Below are positions 1 to 8,507 of a stretch of 64,000 nucleotides of DNA, piece by piece. Position 1 is the first letter of the stretch, and each line of letters starts with the position of its first letter. The position numbers were made by a program, and so were the translations under genes. The stretch lies in the NCBI RefSeq assembly GCF_016025525.2, contig NZ_JACSGR010000003.1, positions 198,939 through 262,938 on the forward strand. Direction: 5' to 3'. The notes beneath the pieces are model-generated. The model had not been told where the DNA came from. It worked only from the letters and a program-made list of their open reading frames with translations, and ran no database searches. Source of the stretch: Eikenella glucosivorans (GTDB taxonomy: Bacteria > Pseudomonadota > Gammaproteobacteria > Burkholderiales > Neisseriaceae).

Positions 1-199
1 TCTCTGAGGATATATTGCATGAGGTATTGAATTAAAGGGGATGCATTAAAACCTGCCGGCGGTTGCTTAAAGCAGTAGAACAGCCGGGCAGCTTACTGCA
101 AAGTTTCGCCTCCGGCTACCTGAAAATTTGGCCGACAATCGTGAACCGATGGTTGCAAAAAAGAGATAGAGAGCTTCGAGACTAAAAAGACAACAATAG
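1..199. other. Non-coding left edge
   Basis: No gene is seen. One Eikenella-type DUS lies at 113-124 (GGCTACCTGAAA). The rest precedes the terminator of the porin gene. Confidence 0.6.
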
Positions 200-228
200 A
201 AAAAGGCTTGCCGAAGCAAGCCTTTTTA
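200..228 (-). terminator. Terminator of the porin gene
   Basis: A stem-loop with arms AAGGCTTGC and GCAAGCCTT and a 4-base loop, with a T-run on both sides. It lies about 30 bases past the porin stop codon and reads as a rho-independent terminator on the minus strand. Confidence 0.85.
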
Positions 229-257
229 TAGGGTTACTAGACTAAGCTAACCACAAA

Positions 258-1301
258 TTAGAATTTGTGTACCAAGCCAGTACCAACACCCCAAGAGTTT
301 ACATTGTCAGCGTTGGAGTTGGCTTTGTCACGCAACCAGCCTACAGATACCAAGCCGGTAGTGCGGCGAGAGAAGGCGTAGTCAGCACCAACGATGGCTT
401 GCAGGTAACGAGCACCATCGGTCTGTACATCGTTGCTGTCGCCACGACCGTAGGCTACAGAGATCTTCGGAGTAATAGAACCAAAGGTGTAGGCAGCAGA
501 GATCTGAGCCTCTTTGGTTTTACCACCGTTGACGGTGTCATGAGCAATGTCATAAGCATCGGCAGCATCATTAGTAAAGATGGGGTTTACGTTTTTGCCG
601 TATTGGAAAGCACCGGCAACGTACAGGTTGTTGGCATCATAACCAGCAGACAGGTTGTGAACATGGCTGTCTTTCAGGCCATCAGTACCAGTGGTAGACT
701 TGCGGGCGTATTCAGCAGCGTAGCGAACAAAGAAGCCGCTGTTTTTGTAGCCCAAGCCCAAACCGAATACAGGTTTGCCGTCATTGGTACGATCGCCGTG
801 TACGTTAGTACCCGGAGCCATCTGGAATGAGAAGTCGAAGCCACTGAAGTCAGGAGACTGGTAGTTCAAGCTGGTACGACGTTGACCGAAACGGGTGTAG
901 CGAGACAGACCCAAGGTTTCGCTGTTGTATTCCCAGTTGTCTTGGTCATCCAAAGAAGCTTTCAGAGGAGTAACTACACGACCAACTTTAACGGTACCGA
1001 AGCCACCTTCCAAACCAATGAAGCTGTCACGGTTGTTAACAAAGCTACCGCCATTCAGGCTGGCGTTAGACTCAACCTGCCAAATAGCTTTCAGGTTACC
1101 ACCCAGGTCTTCAGAACCTTTGAAGCCGATGTAGCTACCGTAGTCCACTACGCCCCAAGCGTTTCTTTCGCTCTTCAGCTGAGCAGAAGTGCCTTCGCGA
1201 GTGAATTCAACACCGCCACGGATTTTACCGTACAGAATCACTTCTGCAGAAGCGGCAACCGGCAAGGAAACCAATGCTAATGCAATCAGGGTTTTTTTCA
1301 T
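258..1301 (-). CDS. Trimeric outer-membrane porin (Neisseria-type)
   Basis: 347 residues. A Sec signal peptide of about 19 residues (MKKTLIALALVSLPVAASA) precedes the mature start EVILYGKI, typical of the Gram-negative general porin family (16-strand barrels such as neisserial PorA/PorB). The protein ends in phenylalanine (GLVHKF), the usual BAM recognition residue. Internal segments such as GFKGSEDLGGNLKAIWQVE and RDSFIGLEGGFGTVKVGR are the conserved periplasmic-turn and strand motifs of this family. Codons are strongly biased and an AAAGGA ribosome site lies close upstream, as expected for an abundant protein. It is monocistronic with its own terminator. It probably gives diffusion of small anions and nutrients; ion selectivity cannot be told from sequence. 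Confidence 0.93.
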   Translation of the reverse strand: MKKTLIALALVSLPVAASAEVILYGKIRGGVEFTREGTSAQLKSERNAWGVVDYGSYIGFKGSEDLGGNLKAIWQVESNASLNGGSFVNNRDSFIGLEGGFGTVKVGRVVTPLKASLDDQDNWEYNSETLGLSRYTRFGQRRTSLNYQSPDFSGFDFSFQMAPGTNVHGDRTNDGKPVFGLGLGYKNSGFFVRYAAEYARKSTTGTDGLKDSHVHNLSAGYDANNLYVAGAFQYGKNVNPIFTNDAADAYDIAHDTVNGGKTKEAQISAAYTFGSITPKISVAYGRGDSNDVQTDGARYLQAIVGADYAFSRRTTGLVSVGWLRDKANSNADNVNSWGVGTGLVHKF

Positions 1302-1676
1302 GCTGCATTCCTTTATCTATGTCTAAACTAAAAATACACACTTAAAAAAGAAACTTGTCTTTCTTTCTAAGCTCTCACGCAATCGCCGCATTAGCGATTT
1401 CATGGCTGCAATATAATTGTTCGGCGCCAAAAAAACAAATCCAATTGCGGGCAAAAGGGCGGATAGGGGCGAAAGTGTATGCTTCATGCAACAATGTATC
1501 GCCGAGGCGGCAACAGATTCCGGCTTCGCCGCGCTTGCTGTTTTCAGGTAGCCTTTTATGCCACAAAAAGGGATTTGCCCCAGCGCCGGATACGGCCTAT
1601 CATCTTATAAATTATATTATTACGGCCGGCAGGGCAGAGCGTTGCCCGGCGGCCTTCACCGAAGACTAAAAAGCTT
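1302..1676. other. Divergent intergenic region, porin / phoH
   Basis: 375 bases with no convincing gene. It should hold the porin promoter (minus strand; a TATATT hexamer lies near 1410) and the phoH promoter (AT-rich stretch 1605-1622). One inverted DUS (TTTCAGGTAGCC) lies near 1545-1556, next to a degenerate copy of the DUS-linked repeat. Confidence 0.5.
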
Positions 1677-2651
1677 ATGAGCCATACTGTACACCTGAAA
1701 TTTGAAGATATTGATAACGCCGTGCTGCAGCGGTTGTGCGGCCCTTTGGAGGAAAACCTGGAAATGCTGGGCAAGGCACTGGCGGTGGAAATCGGGCGGC
1801 GCTTTGCCGAATTCACCTTTATCGGCGCGAATGCCCACGCTGCGCGGCAGGCATTGCTGAAGCTGGCGGATATTGCCGAGCAGCGCGATTTGGATAACGG
1901 CGACATCCAGCTGGCGGCGGTGGAAGCCAAAACCGCCGATGCGGAGTTTGCTCCGCGGAGCGAGCTGGGGCACCAATATTTCCTGCAAACGCGGCGCGGC
2001 AAGCTGGGCGGGCGCACCCCGCGCCAAAACGGCTACATCCGCGCGCTTTTAAACCACGACATCGTGTTCGGCCTCGGCCCGGCGGGCACAGGCAAGACTT
2101 ATCTGGCCGTGGCGGCGGCGGTGGACGCGATGGGCAAGCATGAGGTGGAGCGCATTGTGCTGGTGCGCCCTGCGGTGGAGGCGGGCGAAAAACTCGGCTT
2201 CCTGCCCGGTGATTTGGCGCAGAAGGTGGATCCCTATCTGCGCCCGCTGTACGACGCGCTGTATGACTTGATGGGCTTCGACCGCGTAACCAAACTGCTG
2301 GAAAAAGGTACGATTGAGATTGCGCCGCTGGCCTATATGCGCGGACGCACGCTCAACGGCGCCTATGTGATTCTGGACGAGGCGCAGAACACCACGCCCG
2401 AGCAGATGAAGATGTTCCTAACGCGCATCGGCTTCGGCGCCAAGGCGGCGATCACCGGCGACATCAGCCAGATCGACCTGCCGCGCAACATCAAATCCGG
2501 CCTGAAAGACGCGCGCGAAAAGCTGCAAGGCATCGAAGGCATTTATTTCCACACCTTCACCAGCGAAGACGTGGTGCGGCATCCTTTGGTGCAGAAAATC
2601 GTGGATGCCTACGATGCGGCGGACGCGGCGCGTGAGGCGGCGGAAAGCTAG
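1677..2651 (+). CDS. PhoH-family ATPase (PhoL-like)
   Basis: 324 residues, normal for the family. Walker A GPAGTGKT is at about 134-141 and Walker B VILDEAQ at 231-237. The N-terminal 110 residues form the small domain usual in PhoH-like proteins (YbeZ/PhoL type). These are cytoplasmic P-loop ATPases tied to RNA metabolism and ribosome maturation. In most proteobacteria ybeY follows directly; here the next gene is unrelated, so the usual ybeZ-ybeY pairing is broken within the window. ATG follows an AT-rich leader. Confidence 0.9.
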   Translation: MSHTVHLKFEDIDNAVLQRLCGPLEENLEMLGKALAVEIGRRFAEFTFIGANAHAARQALLKLADIAEQRDLDNGDIQLAAVEAKTADAEFAPRSELGHQYFLQTRRGKLGGRTPRQNGYIRALLNHDIVFGLGPAGTGKTYLAVAAAVDAMGKHEVERIVLVRPAVEAGEKLGFLPGDLAQKVDPYLRPLYDALYDLMGFDRVTKLLEKGTIEIAPLAYMRGRTLNGAYVILDEAQNTTPEQMKMFLTRIGFGAKAAITGDISQIDLPRNIKSGLKDAREKLQGIEGIYFHTFTSEDVVRHPLVQKIVDAYDAADAAREAAES

Positions 2652-2812
2652 GCTGGGTTTCGCCTAGAAGAAATCCGGCTTTGCTTTGCAATATATTGTT
2701 GTCATTGCGTTGAAGCTCGCGCTTTCAGGTGGCCGCAAGCCGGGTTGAGGCTACCTGAAAATGGTCGGGTTGGTTTTTCAGGTAGCCTCACTTTATATAT
2801 AGGAAGGATACG
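2652..2812. repeat. DUS pair and degenerate repeat
   Basis: Holds a degenerate inverted DUS (TTTCAGGTGGCC, 2727-2738), a forward DUS near 2750 and another inverted DUS near 2776, just before the ribosome site AGGAAGG of the next gene. No coding sequence. Confidence 0.6.
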
Positions 2813-3403
2813 ATGCAGCATTTCCAATTCCCTTTGCAGTTTTATTTTAAGATTTTCACGCCGTCCAACGATTTCAGCGTGCTGGACGAGGGCGGGCAGG
2901 AGATTGCCTACACGCGGCAGAAGATTTTCAAGCTGAAGGAAGAGGTGGAGATTTTCCGCAGCGCAGATCGGCGCGAGCGGCTGTACCGCATTTGCGCCGA
3001 CCGCATTATCGATTTCAACGCCTGTTATCGGATTTTCGGCGAAAACGGTGCGGAGCTGGGCTCGGTGCGGCGCGACGGGATGCGCTCGCTGTGGCGCGTG
3101 CGCTATCGGATTTTTGGCGCAGATGGGCAGCCGCTCTACCAAATCCAGGAGAAAAACCCGTGGATCGCGTTTTGGGACGGGCTGGTGGGCGAGATTCCGC
3201 TCATCGGCGCGTTTAGCGGCTATTTCCTGAACCCGAGCTATGAGATTACCGATGCGGCCGGGCAGCAGGTGTACCTGCTGAAAAAAGAGCCTTCGCTGGT
3301 GGGACGGCGTTTCAGCTTAAGCAAAACGGGCACGGCGGTGCACGATGAATTGGTGGTGCTGTCGCTGATGATGTTGATGTTGCTGGAGCGCTCGAACGGC
3401 TAG
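2813..3403 (+). CDS. LURP-one/tubby-like domain protein
   Basis: 196 residues. The pattern MQHFQFPLQFYFKIFTPSND..VLDEGGQEIAYTRQKIFKLKEEVEIF followed by repeated beta-strand pairs (YRICADRIIDF, YRIFGENG, WRVRYRIFGADGQ, YEITDAAGQ) fits the tubby C-terminal-like/LURP-one-related fold. Such bacterial proteins are uncharacterised and may bind phospholipid. There is no signal peptide; the C-terminus ends in a hydrophobic helix (LVVLSLMMLMLLE). A good ribosome site (AGGAAGG) supports this ATG. Family assignment is by pattern only. Confidence 0.6.
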   Translation: MQHFQFPLQFYFKIFTPSNDFSVLDEGGQEIAYTRQKIFKLKEEVEIFRSADRRERLYRICADRIIDFNACYRIFGENGAELGSVRRDGMRSLWRVRYRIFGADGQPLYQIQEKNPWIAFWDGLVGEIPLIGAFSGYFLNPSYEITDAAGQQVYLLKKEPSLVGRRFSLSKTGTAVHDELVVLSLMMLMLLERSNG

Positions 3404-3445
3404 GGTTGGCGGAAGGCTTTTTATTGCAAACCTGTCTGCCAAGGG

Positions 3446-3489
3446 AAAAGGCTACCTGAAAACCGGATTGGGTTTTCAGGTAGCCTTTT
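3446..3489. terminator. Bidirectional terminator made of an inverted DUS pair
   Basis: Two DUS copies in inverted orientation give a perfect stem of about 19 bp (AAAAGGCTACCTGAAAACC and its complement) with a short loop and a T-run on each side. It lies between two convergent genes and should stop transcription from both. Confidence 0.85.
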
Positions 3490-3506
3490 GTTTCAGCGCG
3501 GGCGGT

Positions 3507-3893
3507 TTAGCCGATTTCGGCGGCGTATTGCTCGGCGTTCATCAGGCCGTCTAAGTCGGCGGGGTTGGCGGGCTTGATGCGGAAGAACCAGCCTTCGCCG
3601 TAGGGATCGCTGTTTACGGTTTCGGGGGCGTCGGGCAGGCCTTCGTTAACAGCCACCACTTCGCCGGCGATGGGGGAATACACATCAGACGCGGCTTTCA
3701 CGGATTCCAGCGCGCCGGCTTGGTCTTCGGCGGCCAGGGTGGCGCCCACTTCGGGCAGCTCGACGAATACGATTTCGCCCAGCAGCTCTTGTGCGTGGTC
3801 GGTTACGCCGACGGTTACGGTGCCATCGGCTTCGGGGCGCAGCCATTCGTGGCTGGCGACATATTTGAGTTCGGCGGGGATGTTGTTGCTCAT
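3507..3893 (-). CDS. gcvH: Glycine cleavage system H protein
   Basis: 128 residues, full length. The lipoyl-lysine motif ESVKAASD places the modified lysine at residue 66; the swinging lipoyl arm carries the aminomethyl group between GcvP, GcvT and Lpd. The N-terminus YVASHEWL and the C-terminal EGWFFRIKP are diagnostic. It lies downstream of gcvT with one lipoprotein gene between them, on the same strand, so it may be co-transcribed with gcvT under the glycine riboswitch or have its own promoter in the 190-base gap. gcvP is not in the window. Confidence 0.97.
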   Translation of the reverse strand: MSNNIPAELKYVASHEWLRPEADGTVTVGVTDHAQELLGEIVFVELPEVGATLAAEDQAGALESVKAASDVYSPIAGEVVAVNEGLPDAPETVNSDPYGEGWFFRIKPANPADLDGLMNAEQYAAEIG

Positions 3894-4085
3894 GGTTTTT
3901 CTCCGTAGTTAGGGGTGGGAATGGTTAGGGTCATTCACATTATACAGGTTTTGCCTGTATGGGGTTTGCGCTGGCGCAAGGCTACCTGAAAAATCGGGCG
4001 GCTTGCGCGGGGCAATTTGTTGTTGTGTGTGTGAATAGGGTGGTTTCAGGCTGTTTGATGGTATGGCGGTGTTTTCAGGTAGCCT

Positions 4086-4925
4086 TTATTTTCCTCCTTC
4101 TTGGAGCTGCAAGGCGCGTTCGAGGGCTTGGCGGCGTTCGGCGGGCCAGCCAGCGGTATGCTGATCTACCAGTGCTTTAATTTGCGGCTGCTGCTGCATA
4201 TTGGAAGCAAGCGACCAGCGGGCGGCGCCGTAGGTGATGATGTTTTCGGTATCTTGTTGGGTGGGGTTGGCCGGTTTCTCGTCGAGCAGCTTGGCGTTGT
4301 CGGCCACATAATCGACGATGCGGTATACGTATTCGGGCTGACCGGTAGCGTAGAAGCTTGCCCAGTGGATATCGAGGCTTGCCGGCGCGATGTTCAGGCT
4401 TAAGAAGCTTTCTGCGGTGGGGATGGGTGTAGCCAATACTTCCCGGTACTCGGGAGGCAGCTCAAGTTGGCTGAGGCACTTGCCGCTATCCGGTGTGCCG
4501 GAGAGCTTGAATATCAGGATGAGCAGGTTATTGGGGTGTTGTTGCCGCAATTCTTGGCACCAAGCCATGGTTTGATCCGGATGTGTTGCTAGGATTTGTG
4601 CAGCCCAAACGGAGAAGTTGTTGAATGGGCCGGGTTTGGCTCCAGGCGCAGTCATCATCGGGTCGTTCAGACCCTGATGGATGATGGCCAGCGCGCGTTT
4701 TAAGCCGGGATCTGGCGTTTGATAGTACACGGGCACGGCATCTTTCCAAGAGCCTTCCAGTGCAACGGGTGCGGAGGTGGTTGGCGCCTCGTGAGCAGGA
4801 GCAGGCTGTGTTTCGGCAACGGAAGCGGCAGCAGTCGGTGCGGTTGATCTGTTGTCCTGCGGCGAGCAGGCGGCCAGGCCGAATACGACGGCGGACAATA
4901 ATGAAATCAGCAGGGTTTGGCGCAT
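4086..4925 (-). CDS. Putative lipoprotein between gcvT and gcvH
   Basis: 279 residues from the chosen start MRQTLLISLLSAVVFGLAACS, a lipoprotein signal with lipobox LAAC. A longer frame exists, but its extra codons are translated from a DUS (SGYLKT), so the MRQ start is preferred. After the signal comes a low-complexity Ala/Thr/Pro linker and then a helical region with no family I recognise (..MTAPGAKPGPFNNFSVWAAQILA..). Function unknown. Its position inside the glycine-cleavage gene run may be incidental. Confidence 0.7.
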   Translation of the reverse strand: MRQTLLISLLSAVVFGLAACSPQDNRSTAPTAAASVAETQPAPAHEAPTTSAPVALEGSWKDAVPVYYQTPDPGLKRALAIIHQGLNDPMMTAPGAKPGPFNNFSVWAAQILATHPDQTMAWCQELRQQHPNNLLILIFKLSGTPDSGKCLSQLELPPEYREVLATPIPTAESFLSLNIAPASLDIHWASFYATGQPEYVYRIVDYVADNAKLLDEKPANPTQQDTENIITYGAARWSLASNMQQQPQIKALVDQHTAGWPAERRQALERALQLQEGGK

Positions 4926-5017
4926 GATGGAGAGCCTTTGCAAGATAGCGGAATCGGTTTTCAGGTAGCCCGATGGCGGCATTAGGCTACCTGAAAACTT
5001 TCTACACGGCCTGCGGT

Positions 5018-6118
5018 TTAATCAAACTGCTTCTGGCCGTTGCGCACGAAGGGCAGCTTCAGCACGCGCACTTCCACTTCGCGGCCGCGGATAACGGCTT
5101 TGGCGGTGCTGCCTTCAAAGGCTTTGGGCACGCGCGCGATGGCGATGGACTGCTTGAGGCTGGGCGAGAACACGCCGCTGGTGGTGATACCTTTGCCGGC
5201 GTCGGTGATCACTTCCATGTGTTCGCGCAGCACGCCGCCTTTGGCCAGCAGCAGGCCGACCTGTTTCACGCTCACGCCTTTTTCCTTCAGCGCCAGGAGC
5301 GGGACCTTGCCCACGAAATCGCGGTTTTCGTCTTTCAAGTCCACCGTCCAGGCCATGCCGGCTTCGAGCGGGCTCACGTCGTCGTCCATATCGTTGCCGT
5401 AGAGGTTCATGCCGGCTTCCATGCGCAGGGTGTCGCGCGCACCGAGGCCGCAGGGTTTCACGCCGGCCTGCTGCAGGGCTTTGAAGAAGGCCACGGCTTC
5501 GCCGGCAGGCAGGATCACTTCCACGCCGTCTTCGCCGGTGTAGCCGGTGCGGGCGACAAACCAATCATGGCCCAAATCGGCGCCTTGGAAGGGCTTGAGG
5601 CCGTTTACGGTGCTGGCCCATTCGGGTTTCACGGTGAGCAGCTTGGCGATGGCTTTTGGGCCTTGCACGGCAAGCATGGCCAGGTCGTAGCGCGGGGTGA
5701 GCTTGATGCCGAATTCGGCGCCGATTTTCTGGAATTGGGCAGAGTCTTTTTCGCGGGTGGCGCCGTTGGACACGATACGGTATTGCGTTTCGGCTTCGTT
5801 GCCGCGATACACGATCAGGTCGTCGATAACGCCGCCTTTGTCGTTGAGCATGGCGGAGTAGAGCGCTTTGCCCACGAAGCCGAGCTTGGCCACGTCGTTG
5901 GCCAGCAGCTTGCGGAAGAAGGCCTTGGCTTGGTCGCCGGATACGTCGGTCACCAGCATGTGCGACACGTCGAACATGCCGGCGTCGGTGCGCACGGCTT
6001 CGTGTTCGGCGATTTGCGAGCCGTAGTGGATGGGCAGCTCCCAGCCGGCGAAATCGACCAGCTTGGCGCCGGCATCTTTATGGGCTTGATGGAAGGGGGT
6101 GGTTTTGATTGCAGACAT
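5018..6118 (-). CDS. gcvT: Aminomethyltransferase (glycine cleavage T protein)
   Basis: 366 residues, full length. It starts MSAIKTTPFHQAHKDAGAKLVDFAGWELP; GWELPIHYG and the SHM segment form the folate-binding N-domain, and GYTGEDGVEV and GLGARDTLRMEAG are diagnostic GcvT motifs. It transfers the methylene group from the aminomethyl-lipoyl arm of GcvH to tetrahydrofolate, releasing ammonia. It is the first gene after a tandem glycine riboswitch, so expression should rise with glycine. Confidence 0.97.
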   Translation of the reverse strand: MSAIKTTPFHQAHKDAGAKLVDFAGWELPIHYGSQIAEHEAVRTDAGMFDVSHMLVTDVSGDQAKAFFRKLLANDVAKLGFVGKALYSAMLNDKGGVIDDLIVYRGNEAETQYRIVSNGATREKDSAQFQKIGAEFGIKLTPRYDLAMLAVQGPKAIAKLLTVKPEWASTVNGLKPFQGADLGHDWFVARTGYTGEDGVEVILPAGEAVAFFKALQQAGVKPCGLGARDTLRMEAGMNLYGNDMDDDVSPLEAGMAWTVDLKDENRDFVGKVPLLALKEKGVSVKQVGLLLAKGGVLREHMEVITDAGKGITTSGVFSPSLKQSIAIARVPKAFEGSTAKAVIRGREVEVRVLKLPFVRNGQKQFD

Positions 6119-6149
6119 GATTCGGAGTCTCCGTTGGCAGTAATGGGGA

Positions 6150-6376
6150 AGCCTCCCTATCTGTCCGGGGTACCTGAGATTTTCGGCAGGTAATGCCTTA
6201 TATCCTTCGGTGGGCAGTGAATGCCGCTCTCCAGATGAGGCCGTTTCAGGTAGCCCGCGCGGGCAGGCAGGGGAAACGATTAGATATGAAACGGGCTTGC
6301 AGTCCTTTTACCTGAGCGATTTAAGGGGTTTTGCGCCTTCGGTGCCGTTGTTGTATTAACGGTCTCTCCTGCAAAC
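6150..6376 (-). promoter_or_regulatory. Tandem glycine riboswitch with a DUS in the linker
   Basis: On the minus strand two glycine aptamers precede gcvT. Aptamer 1 (about 6372 to 6300) has GGAGAGACCG, then CACCGAAGGCGCAAA and CTCAGGTAAAAGGACTG. Aptamer 2 (about 6236 to 6155) has TGGAGAGCGGC, then CCACCGAAGGAT and TCTCAGGTACCCCGGACAGA. These are the conserved core blocks of the family. The RNA should switch on gcvT when glycine is high. Oddly, the inter-aptamer linker holds an Eikenella DUS (TTTCAGGTAGCCC on the plus strand, 6244-6256). Confidence 0.9.
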
Positions 6377-6753
6377 GCCTTGATTATCGCTTGAAAACGG
6401 TGGTTTGAGCAAGATTTTCGGATGTTGTCAAGCATAAATTGATGGTTGGAATAGCAATTCTAGCGGGAAAGGCGTAGACTGAAACCCATAGAAAGCGAAC
6501 GGTTATTTGAGATCGGAGCCGGAGGTGTCCGGCCAAACCGGCTTCGGAAATGCCCAAACAACTGGCAGTCAAGGCGGTATATTCCGTTATGTGTAGTAAA
6601 TATGGCGGATTATTCCAACACAAATACAATATAATATGCACGAACTTTCGTGCGTACAGCACAGGCCGGCCACAAGCCGGCCTATTATAACGTCGGCTGT
6701 TGGCTTGAGCCGACACACATACTGACCCTGAAAGTATGATTGGATACCGAATC
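6377..6753. other. Intergenic region, gcvT leader / Lrp gene
   Basis: 377 bases without a convincing gene. It should contain the gcvT promoter on the minus strand and that of the regulator on the plus strand. A strong hairpin (arms AGGCCGGC and GCCGGCCT, 6663-6683) lacks a T-run, so it may be a leader structure or an operator rather than a terminator. Confidence 0.45.
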
Positions 6754-7242
6754 ATGACAACTACTGTTTCGCTCGACAAAATCGACCTCAAAATCCTCCA
6801 GGCTCTGCAACACAACGGGAGGCTGAGCAACGTGGAGCTGTCTGAGCGCGTTGCGCTTTCCCCTTCGCCCTGCCTCCGGCGCTTAAAGCAGCTGGAATCC
6901 ACCGGCATCATCCGCGGCTATGCCGCCTTGGTGCACCCCTCCACCGTGGCGCTCGGCCTGCAAGTGTTTATCCGAGTGTCGGTGGATAAGGCCAACCACC
7001 TGCGCGACGGCTTTGCCGACTCTGTGCGCAACTGGCCGCAGGTGTTGCGCTGCTTCGCGCTCACCGGCGAAACCGACTATATGCTGCACGCCTTCTTCTC
7101 CGATATGGAAAGTTTCTCCCATTTCATCCTGAACACGCTCTTGGCGCATCCGGGCGTGGTGGACGCACGCTCCAGCTTTGTGTTGCAGGAAGTGAAAAAT
7201 TCCACCGTGCTGCCGCTGGATCACTTGCAAACCGCCGAGTAA
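6754..7242 (+). CDS. Lrp/AsnC family transcriptional regulator
   Basis: 162 residues from ATG 6754; an upstream in-frame ATG at 6736 would add six. The N-terminal winged HTH (LDKIDLKILQALQHNGRLSN, then SPSPCLRRLKQLE) is followed by the RAM/ligand domain (GLQVFIRVSV.., CFALTGETDYMLHAF). Members bind amino acids and form octamers; neisserial relatives control amino-acid and surface-protein genes. The gene is divergent from gcvT across the riboswitch, so control of glycine cleavage is plausible but not shown. A DUS-pair terminator follows. Confidence 0.92.
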   Translation: MTTTVSLDKIDLKILQALQHNGRLSNVELSERVALSPSPCLRRLKQLESTGIIRGYAALVHPSTVALGLQVFIRVSVDKANHLRDGFADSVRNWPQVLRCFALTGETDYMLHAFFSDMESFSHFILNTLLAHPGVVDARSSFVLQEVKNSTVLPLDHLQTAE

Positions 7243-7259
7243 GCTTGGCTGGGGAAATG

Positions 7260-7306
7260 TTTTCAGGTAGCCTGCATACTTTGTGCAGGCTACCTGAAAA
7301 TTTTTT
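7260..7306 (+). terminator. DUS-pair terminator after the Lrp gene
   Basis: Inverted DUS copies extended by outer arms TGCA form a long stem around a 7-base loop. A run of six T follows at 7301-7306, making this a textbook rho-independent terminator for the plus strand. Confidence 0.88.
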
Positions 7307-7317
7307 GGCGGGGCGGA

Positions 7318-7803
7318 ATGAATCAAGCGGAGATGGCGGATAAGGCGGTTTGGCTGGCGGCGGCGTTGGCGGCGCTCGGGCTGCTGGCGGGCGTGTTGTG
7401 GATAAGGCGGCGGCGTTTGAGCGGGCGCGGCTCCTGGCTGCCGCTGTGGTGGCCGCTGGTGTGGCTGGCGGGCTGGCTCGCCTTGCTTTTGGGCATCATC
7501 GGCATTTTCCTGCCGGGCTTGCCCACCGTGCCTTTTGTGTTGCTGGCGGCGGGCTGTTGGTCGCGCACTTCGCCGCGTTTCCACCGCTGGCTGCGTACGC
7601 ACCGCTATTTCGGCCCGATGGTGCGCAATTGGGAGCGCAACCGGGCGATTCCGCTCAAAGGCAAGGTGTTGTCGTCGCTGATGATGGGCTGCTCGTGTGT
7701 GTGGATGCTGTACCGTTTTCCGGAGCGCTGGTGGGCGGGCGCGGGGATGGCGGCGGTGTGTTTGGCGGTGGCGCTGTGGATGTGGCGGCTGCCAAGCGAG
7801 TGA
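7318..7803 (+). CDS. DUF454 (YbaN-like) inner-membrane protein
   Basis: 161 residues. The family core is clear: LGIIGIFLPGLPTVPFVLLAAGCWSRTSPRFHRWLRTHRYFGPMVRNW followed by RAIPLKGKVLSSLMM. There are four hydrophobic segments (about residues 8-26, 44-62, 68-80, 118-155). Role unknown; relatives in other bacteria have been linked to haem or fatty-acid contexts without firm assignment. The N-terminus has extra Arg-rich residues (RRRRLSGRG) between helices 1 and 2. Confidence 0.88.
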   Translation: MNQAEMADKAVWLAAALAALGLLAGVLWIRRRRLSGRGSWLPLWWPLVWLAGWLALLLGIIGIFLPGLPTVPFVLLAAGCWSRTSPRFHRWLRTHRYFGPMVRNWERNRAIPLKGKVLSSLMMGCSCVWMLYRFPERWWAGAGMAAVCLAVALWMWRLPSE

Positions 7804-7820
7804 AGCGACGGGGATAGGAT

Positions 7821-7886
7821 AAAGGCTACCTGAAAATGCAGCGCAGCGGAGTTGCTGCGAAGCTGAAATTTTCAGGTAGCCTTTTT
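7821..7886. repeat. DUS pair around a DUS-linked repeat copy
   Basis: A forward and an inverted DUS enclose a degenerate member of the dispersed repeat (GAGTTGCTGCGAAGCTGAAA). It lies between convergent genes and probably terminates both transcripts. Confidence 0.65.
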
Positions 7887-7901
7887 GTGTGGTGAGGGTG
7901 T

Positions 7902-8507
7902 TTACAGCCCGTACACTTTGAAGCGTTCGGCCAGCGGGGCAAACTGTTTCTCGCCGGCGGGCGCGGCGATGCCGCCGAACACGAGCTGGGCGCGCAGCGT
8001 CCAATCGGCGGGGATTTGCCATTGTTCGGCCACGGCGGCGTCGATTAGCGGGTTGTAGTGTTGCAGGTTGGCGCCGATGCCGGCGGCGGCGAAGGTGGTC
8101 CACACGGCGTATTGGTGCATGGCGTTGCCGTGGTCAGCCCACACGGGGAAGTTGGCGGCGTAGGCGGGGAAGCGCTCCTGCAGGCCGCGCACCACGGATT
8201 GGTCTTCAAAGAAGAGCACGGTGCCGGCTGCGGCGGCGAAGGCGGCCAGTTTTTGCTCGGTGGGGGCAAACTGCTCGGCAGGCACGATTTGGCGCAGGGC
8301 TTTTTCGGTGAGGTGCCAGAGCTTTTCGTGCTCGGCGCCGAACAGCACCACCACGCGGGTGGATTGGGAATTGAAGGAGGAAGGCGTGTGCAGCACGGCG
8401 TGCTCTACGATGGCGGCGGCTTCTTCGGCCGGCAGCGGCAGGGTTTTGTTGAGCGCGTATACGGAACGGCGGGCGCGGGCGGCTTCCTGCAGGGTTTGAT
8501 GGGTCAT
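7902..8507 (-). CDS. Nitroreductase-family oxidoreductase
   Basis: 201 residues. The FMN-binding start (RARRSVYALNK and HTPSSFNSQSTRVVVLFG) and the C-terminal part (GIGANLQHYNP, WTLRAQLVFGG) match the HBN1/YdgI-like subgroup of NAD(P)H nitroreductases. These cytoplasmic flavoproteins reduce quinones, nitro compounds or hydroxybenzyl substrates; the physiological substrate is unknown. Single gene, ending against a DUS-pair terminator shared with the convergent DUF454 gene. Confidence 0.88.
   Translation of the reverse strand: MTHQTLQEAARARRSVYALNKTLPLPAEEAAAIVEHAVLHTPSSFNSQSTRVVVLFGAEHEKLWHLTEKALRQIVPAEQFAPTEQKLAAFAAAAGTVLFFEDQSVVRGLQERFPAYAANFPVWADHGNAMHQYAVWTTFAAAGIGANLQHYNPLIDAAVAEQWQIPADWTLRAQLVFGGIAAPAGEKQFAPLAERFKVYGL

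Noticed and set aside
4973..6193. Long open frame (406 codons) antisense to gcvT
   Set aside because: Shadow of a GC-rich gene; His/Gly/Ala-rich product without homology, and gcvT on the other strand is certain.
6663..6683. Terminator upstream of the Lrp gene
   Set aside because: The hairpin is strong but lacks a T-run on either strand, so it is left as an unassigned structure.
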